From Gammaproteobacteria bacterium (GTDB taxonomy: Bacteria > Pseudomonadota > Gammaproteobacteria > Pseudomonadales > Azotimanducaceae), in NCBI GenBank assembly GCA_026706425.1, contig JAPOYW010000509.1:1-10790 (forward strand): DNA of 10,790 nt, read 5' to 3'. The first letter of the stretch is position 1; each line of letters opens with the position of its first letter. The notes beneath the pieces are model-generated. The model worked only from the letters and a program-made list of their open reading frames with translations, ran no database searches and was not told where the DNA came from. Below are positions 7,059 to 10,790 of the stretch, piece by piece. The position numbers were made by a program, and so were the translations under genes.

Positions 7059-8214
7059 GGATGTCATTCGGACAGACGCGTTGAGACGCTTGCGCCTGTT
7101 GTTGCGGGAGTATCCCATAGTCGCGTTGCTTGGCGCTCGGCAGGTGGGCAAGACCACGCTGGCGAGACAGCTTGCAGCGAAAGAAACCGTCACGACCTGG
7201 TTCGATCTGGAGGATCCGGCCGACTTGGCGCGGTTGAGTGATCCCGGCCTTGAACTGCGGGCGCTTGAGGGTCTTGTGGTCCTTGACGAGATCCACCGGC
7301 TGCCGGAGGTCTTCCCGTTGCTGCGCGTGCTCGCGGACCGGCCGGGGACACCGGCGCGTTTCCTCGTCCTCGGCAGTGCGTCTCCCGAACTCCTGCGGCA
7401 AACGTCCGAAACCTTGGCTGGCCGAGTTGCCTTTTGCCGACTCGACGGATTCAACACGAACGAAGTCGGCGACATCGACCGGCTGTGGTTGCGTGGGGGT
7501 TTCCCGCGTTCCTACCTGGCCCGTTCCGAGGCGGCTAGCGTTCGATGGCGACACAACTTCGTGGACACGTTCCTGTCGCGGGACGTGCCGGACTTGGGCG
7601 GTTCCGTGCCTCCAGCAACATTGCGGCGGTTCTGGACCATGCTCGCCCATTGGCACGGCCAGACATGGAACGGCGCCGAGTTCGCCCGGGCGTTCGGTGT
7701 CGCGCATACAACGGTACGACGCTACCTGGATCTGATGACGTCCCTCTTCGTGGTCAGGCAACTTGCGCCGTGGTTCGAGAACATCTCCAAGCGCCAGGTG
7801 CGTTCGCCAAAGGTGTACGTAGCCGACTCGGGCATTCTGCACTCCCTGCTTGGCCTCCCTTCCCGTGACGCAGTCGTCTCGCACCCAAAGGTCGGGGCAT
7901 CCTGGGAGGGCTTCGTCGTCTCGCAGATCATCGAGCGCCTCGCCGCCCGTCCGGAACAGTGCTTCCACTGGTCCACGCACAGCGGCGCCGAGTTAGACCT
8001 GCTCGTCGTGGCAGGCCAGCGCCGACTCGGATTCGAGGTCAAACGCGCCGAAGCACCCACGCTCACGCGGTCCATGCGTTCGTCCTTCGAGACCCTGAAG
8101 CTGGACCGGCTCGACGTGATCCATGCCGGCACGCAACCCTATCAACTCGCCGAAGGCATCCGCGCCTTGCCCGCAACCGAGACAAACACCGCGCTTCGCC
8201 CGCTGGCGAAGTGA
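7057..8214 (+). CDS. AAA-family ATPase with DUF4143 and C-terminal PD-(D/E)xK-like motif
   Basis: The product has 385 residues, a usual length for this family. Walker A is GARQVGKTT (26-34) and Walker B is VVLDEIH (D77, E78), followed by the sensor-like segment LVLGSASPELL. A winged-helix-like part (HTTVRRYLDLMTSLFVVRQL) and the sequence PKVYVADSGILHSLLGL mark the DUF4143 region. The C-terminus carries ELDLLV (E312, D314) and FEVK (E327, K329), the spacing of a PD-(D/E)xK nuclease fold; whether it cuts DNA is not known. Such ATPases are common, often horizontally acquired, and their function is unsettled. An in-frame TTG at 7021 would put the palindrome inside the coding region; ATG 7057 is preferred because the protein then begins just before the usual helix leading to Walker A. 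It begins 42 bases after the SMC-like gene. Codon use shows somewhat more T/A-ending codons than the genes upstream, which would fit later arrival. Confidence 0.9.
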   Translation: MDVIRTDALRRLRLLLREYPIVALLGARQVGKTTLARQLAAKETVTTWFDLEDPADLARLSDPGLELRALEGLVVLDEIHRLPEVFPLLRVLADRPGTPARFLVLGSASPELLRQTSETLAGRVAFCRLDGFNTNEVGDIDRLWLRGGFPRSYLARSEAASVRWRHNFVDTFLSRDVPDLGGSVPPATLRRFWTMLAHWHGQTWNGAEFARAFGVAHTTVRRYLDLMTSLFVVRQLAPWFENISKRQVRSPKVYVADSGILHSLLGLPSRDAVVSHPKVGASWEGFVVSQIIERLAARPEQCFHWSTHSGAELDLLVVAGQRRLGFEVKRAEAPTLTRSMRSSFETLKLDRLDVIHAGTQPYQLAEGIRALPATETNTALRPLAK

Positions 8215-8307
8215 ACCCGGTCCTTTGCGCATCGTCCGGGAGACCTCCGGTTGCGCGCCTCGTGCGTTGCTGGTATTCACGGCGGCGACGCTCGGATTGG
8301 CAGCAAC

Positions 8308-9060
8308 ATGGTCGCAGACGATCCACAACCGGTGCCGCTCAAAGGCGCGATCACCAACCTCAACTGGTTCGACGCGCAACGCAAGCACTACGAGACCCCG
8401 GATCAGATTGCACGACGGTTCAAGCTCCCGGACGACGACGCCATGCGTGCCTTCTGCCACGGCGCCGCCTCGATGCTGGACCGCCGCACCGCGCAGTTCA
8501 TCCGTCGCGTTCCAGGCGCTCCTGAGGACGCCTGGTGCTTTCTGGCGGACACGGGCAAGGCTCGGCAGTGGTTGTTCGGCGTCGAGTGGGAATTCCGCCC
8601 GGGCGGCGCATTTCGGTTGCCGAAGGCCGGCGCTGGAGTCGCCGCGCAGGGGCTTATCGCCGAACTGCATCCAGACGAAGTGTTGGAGCTGGCGGCGGAA
8701 GACGGCAGCACCGTCCGGTTCGAAGCAATTGACGCCAGCGGCAGCGCCCGCGCCCGGCGCGACATTCCGAACTACGCGGGCGCGATCACGGAGTTCCGGG
8801 TGACGAACCGGGTGCCGGAAACGGCGGGTGTGCCAGAGCGCCTGCGCGAGACGACTGCAGAGCAGATCGCCCAGCCCGGCGGCACCGGCACGCACCGCGT
8901 CGGCGTGGTCGCCGCCTGGCACCGCGCCGCGAGCCTGCTCCAGAAGCTGGCATTCGAGGAAGCGAACCTGTTCTGGCCCGCCGAGCAGGCGATCGGACTG
9001 AACCTCGAAGCCCTGGTAGCCGCCTACTCGAAGCTGATGCCCGCGTATTACAAGGCTTGA
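8308..9060 (+). CDS. SRPBCC/AHSA1-like domain protein (tentative)
   Basis: The product has 250 residues. About residues 60-150 read like an SRPBCC (START/Bet v1-like, AHSA1-type) fold: AWCFLADTGKARQWLFG followed by EFRPGGAFRLP and then AELHPDEVLEL, matching the usual pattern of a Trp-containing helix, a GG turn and alternating beta strands. The C-terminal part ends in long helices (AAWHRAASLLQKLAFEE), as AHSA1-like proteins do. Such proteins bind hydrophobic ligands or partner proteins; no ligand can be named. There is no signal peptide or membrane segment. ATG 8308 follows a 93-base gap after the ATPase gene and has only a weak GG-rich upstream stretch; a TTG at 8251 would add a leader that looks non-coding. 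No obvious functional link to the neighbours is visible. It could also be a family I do not recognise. Confidence 0.7.
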   Translation: MVADDPQPVPLKGAITNLNWFDAQRKHYETPDQIARRFKLPDDDAMRAFCHGAASMLDRRTAQFIRRVPGAPEDAWCFLADTGKARQWLFGVEWEFRPGGAFRLPKAGAGVAAQGLIAELHPDEVLELAAEDGSTVRFEAIDASGSARARRDIPNYAGAITEFRVTNRVPETAGVPERLRETTAEQIAQPGGTGTHRVGVVAAWHRAASLLQKLAFEEANLFWPAEQAIGLNLEALVAAYSKLMPAYYKA

Positions 9061-9092
9061 CGAACCCCTCCTGAGTGCTCAACTCGCGTTCA

Positions 9093-9194
9093 AGTCAGAC
9101 CCTTGGCACCGCCAAACGCCGCACAGCTCCGCTGCGCGGCAGACAAGCCCGCCGCCGTGTAGTGGTGCTCGAGTAGCCAGACGAGGTCCAATGA
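9093..9194 (-). pseudogene. Remnant of the middle region of a 2OG-Fe(II) oxygenase-like protein
   Basis: On the minus strand the stretch reads SLDLVWLLEHHYTAAGLS and then CAAFGGAKG before a stop at 9090-9092. From memory, the large bacterial 2OG-Fe(II) oxygenases related to the gene at 9295-10790 have a conserved WLLEHxYTxAGLSF-type segment just after the catalytic domain. That segment is absent from its expected place in the adjacent gene. Nothing coding-like surrounds the fragment, which has no start of its own. It is probably left over from a rearrangement or from a second decayed copy. Confidence 0.5.
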
Positions 9195-9263
9195 CTGCCG
9201 GAATGTCACACAATCCGGAGAAGATTTGATCGCGTTTTGATCCCGAGCCAAGTCGCGGAAATC

Positions 9264-9282
9264 GGCAACTCCGGGAGTTGCC
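9264..9282 (-). terminator. Possible weak hairpin downstream of the oxygenase remnant
   Basis: GGCAACTCC and GGAGTTGCC form a perfect inverted repeat around a single G, so about 8 pairs with a 3-base loop are realistic. It lies 12 bases past the last minus-strand stop at 9295. There is only a short T-run (GATTTCC) after it on the minus strand, so termination is uncertain. Confidence 0.25.
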
Positions 9283-9294
9283 CCTGCGACGTTC

Positions 9295-10790
9295 TCATCC
9301 GCCGCTGGCAAACGTCGCATCGCGCAACGCCGCCATCTGTGCGCGGCACAGCTCTGCCTGCTCCCCAAACGGTGCCGATGCCATCAGTGAACTCATCTGA
9401 GCGATGTCCTCCGCGTACTCGGCGAGGCGTCGTTGTGGGTGGCACGGTTCTTCGTGCATACCAACGTAAAGGGCCTGCCCCGGCGTTCCGTCTCGTGCGA
9501 CATGTCGAGCCGGTGCTCGTCGATGATGCGATGCAGGTGTTTGCGCAACGCCTGGCGCAGCGGAAAGCGGGCTACGCGGGCAACCGGATCCGCGCAGAAC
9601 GAACGCAGCTTGGCACAGTGTTCGCACGAACAGGAGATACCGGTCGCGATCACCCAGTCCCGAGGCGCTTCGGGCGGAGTCGCGCTGCGCGCGAGCAGGA
9701 AATCCGCAGCGTGGCGCCACAGCATGGCGAATGCCGACGTTTCCGCCAGTCCCGCCTCGCCCCGCAACCCTTCCAGCACAACCGGAACCGCGCGGTCGGG
9801 AGTCAATACCTGCGGATGATCTTCCAGGAGCGTGGCGGAGGTCAGCGCGTCGTCCATGGCGTTGCAGCTCCATGCCAAGGCGAAAAGGTCGCGGACACCG
9901 GCCGCGCTGATCGGCGTACGGCGTTTGAACGCCATCCAGTCGCCCGCCGGCCTCTCGGCGTTCAGCGCATCGGGCAATGCGGCAACAGCTTGCCCTATGC
10001 TCGCAGCCAGTGCGCCGCGCGTCAGGACTTCGGTGGACTCGTCCGCAAGCCTCAACAACGCCATCGTCTGGTCGGGTAGATCGGCGAAATGCGCGGCGAC
10101 GAAATCCGGCAGGTACTGCCCGGCGGACTCTTCGCCGACCATCTCAAGCGCCCTCAACAGGTCCCCGCTTTCGGTGCCGCTGTAGTGTGACAGCGCCACT
10201 TCGCGCAGGAACCGGAGCACCAAGCTGTTCCCGCGCCTTCGTCTTGCCACTCCATCAGATGCCGGGCGACCGCTTCGGCTTCCGCGGAATAGTCGGGGGC
10301 GTGGCGGGGTGTCTCGGTGTCGCCGGGCAAGATGGAGAGGTTGTAGACCAACGACAGCCGGTGGCCGTCGCGAACCGGTCGCGTTTCGTGCGAACAGTCA
10401 GCGTAGAAAGCTGCGAAAGCCATTTCGGATGGCTCCACAGCGTTCATGTCGATGACTTCCTCGCGATCACCGTGGCGGACGACCAACTCCCCTCCCGCAC
10501 CCGCCGTGGGCAGCGAGATCGTCAACGTCGCCACCATGCCGTCGACCTTCTCGGAGTCCCGGTGCGGCGCGAAGAAGCCACCGGTCGGATAGACCAGCAG
10601 TTTGTAGAGCCGCGCCTCCAAGGAGTCGCCGCAGCCCAGACCGGTGGCCACCGCGTCCCGAATGGTCGCGAAGGTGTCGTCCCATGCATGCCCGCCGATG
10701 CGCAGCCGAGCCGCATCGATCTGCCAGCAGTCGCGTACCGACGTGTCGACTAGGGTCTCGGTTCCCTTTCCGTACGGCGCGCGTTCGGCG
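9295..10790 (-). pseudogene. 2OG-Fe(II) oxygenase (prolyl-4-hydroxylase-like), frameshifted, 5' end outside window
   Basis: The minus-strand frame is open from the right edge (10789) and reads APYGKGTETLVDTSVRDCWQ, a typical early segment of this family. The double-stranded beta-helix core follows: HRD (His at 10562-10564, Asp at 10556-10558) and the distal His in DCSHE (10388-10390) should bind Fe(II), and Arg in DGHRLSLVYNL (10358-10360) should bind 2-oxoglutarate. Members hydroxylate protein or small-molecule side chains; the substrate is unknown. The frame then breaks at about 10223-10245, passing from EWQDEG to NSLVLRFLREV in another frame, with the middle part of the protein apparently missing. 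The C-terminal part includes CSCEHC, HRIIDEHRLDMSHETERRG and LVCTKNRATH. A second break at 9433-9437 leads into QRRLAEYAEDIAQM, ending with the stop at 9295. The catalytic domain might still be made as a short protein of unknown value. Confidence 0.8.

Noticed and set aside
6793..7980. 395-codon minus-strand frame crossing the palindrome
   Set aside because: Opposite the end of the SMC-like gene and the DUF4143 ATPase gene, both well supported; no motif of its own.
9237..10079. 280-codon plus-strand frame, and a 258-codon one at 9977-10753
   Set aside because: They lie opposite the oxygenase remnant, whose minus-strand translation carries family motifs; the plus-strand products look like shadows.

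Overview
The window is GC-rich (by eye around 65% G+C), with the strong third-position G/C bias and the long antisense shadow frames of a high-GC bacterium. The protein families fit a proteobacterium, possibly a gammaproteobacterium, but nothing here fixes the taxon. No RNA gene, CRISPR array or transposase was seen.

Left part (1-7014, + strand): three genes in a row form a DNA-processing module. The first is the 3' part of a SNF2/RapA-like superfamily 2 helicase; its start lies left of the window. After a 124-base gap holding two strong back-to-back hairpins comes a Mre11/SbcD-type metallophosphoesterase. Four bases after its stop begins a 1055-residue Rad50/SbcC/YhaN-like ATPase with long coiled coils, no CxxC zinc hook and a small beta-rich insert. 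Helicase plus nuclease plus SMC-like ATPase suggests a complex that remodels and cuts DNA, either in repair or in defence against foreign DNA. I know of no named system with exactly this composition. This is the best candidate here for something undescribed.

Middle part (7015-9060, + strand): an AT-rich perfect palindrome (7021-7053, pairing further out to 7016-7058 in RNA) ends at the start codon of an AAA ATPase with a DUF4143 region and a C-terminal PD-(D/E)xK-like motif. The palindrome covers a possible promoter and leaves no room for a ribosome binding site. It is followed by a 250-residue protein that looks SRPBCC/AHSA1-like.

Right part (9061-10790, - strand): remains of a large 2OG-Fe(II) oxygenase (prolyl-4-hydroxylase-like) whose 5' end lies right of the window. 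The catalytic domain is intact, but the reading frame breaks at about 10223-10245, where a middle region seems to be missing, and again at 9433-9437. A small same-strand remnant that resembles the missing middle sits beyond the 3' end at 9093-9194. The locus looks like a decayed and rearranged gene.

All family assignments come from reading motifs and from memory of the families; no database search was run.
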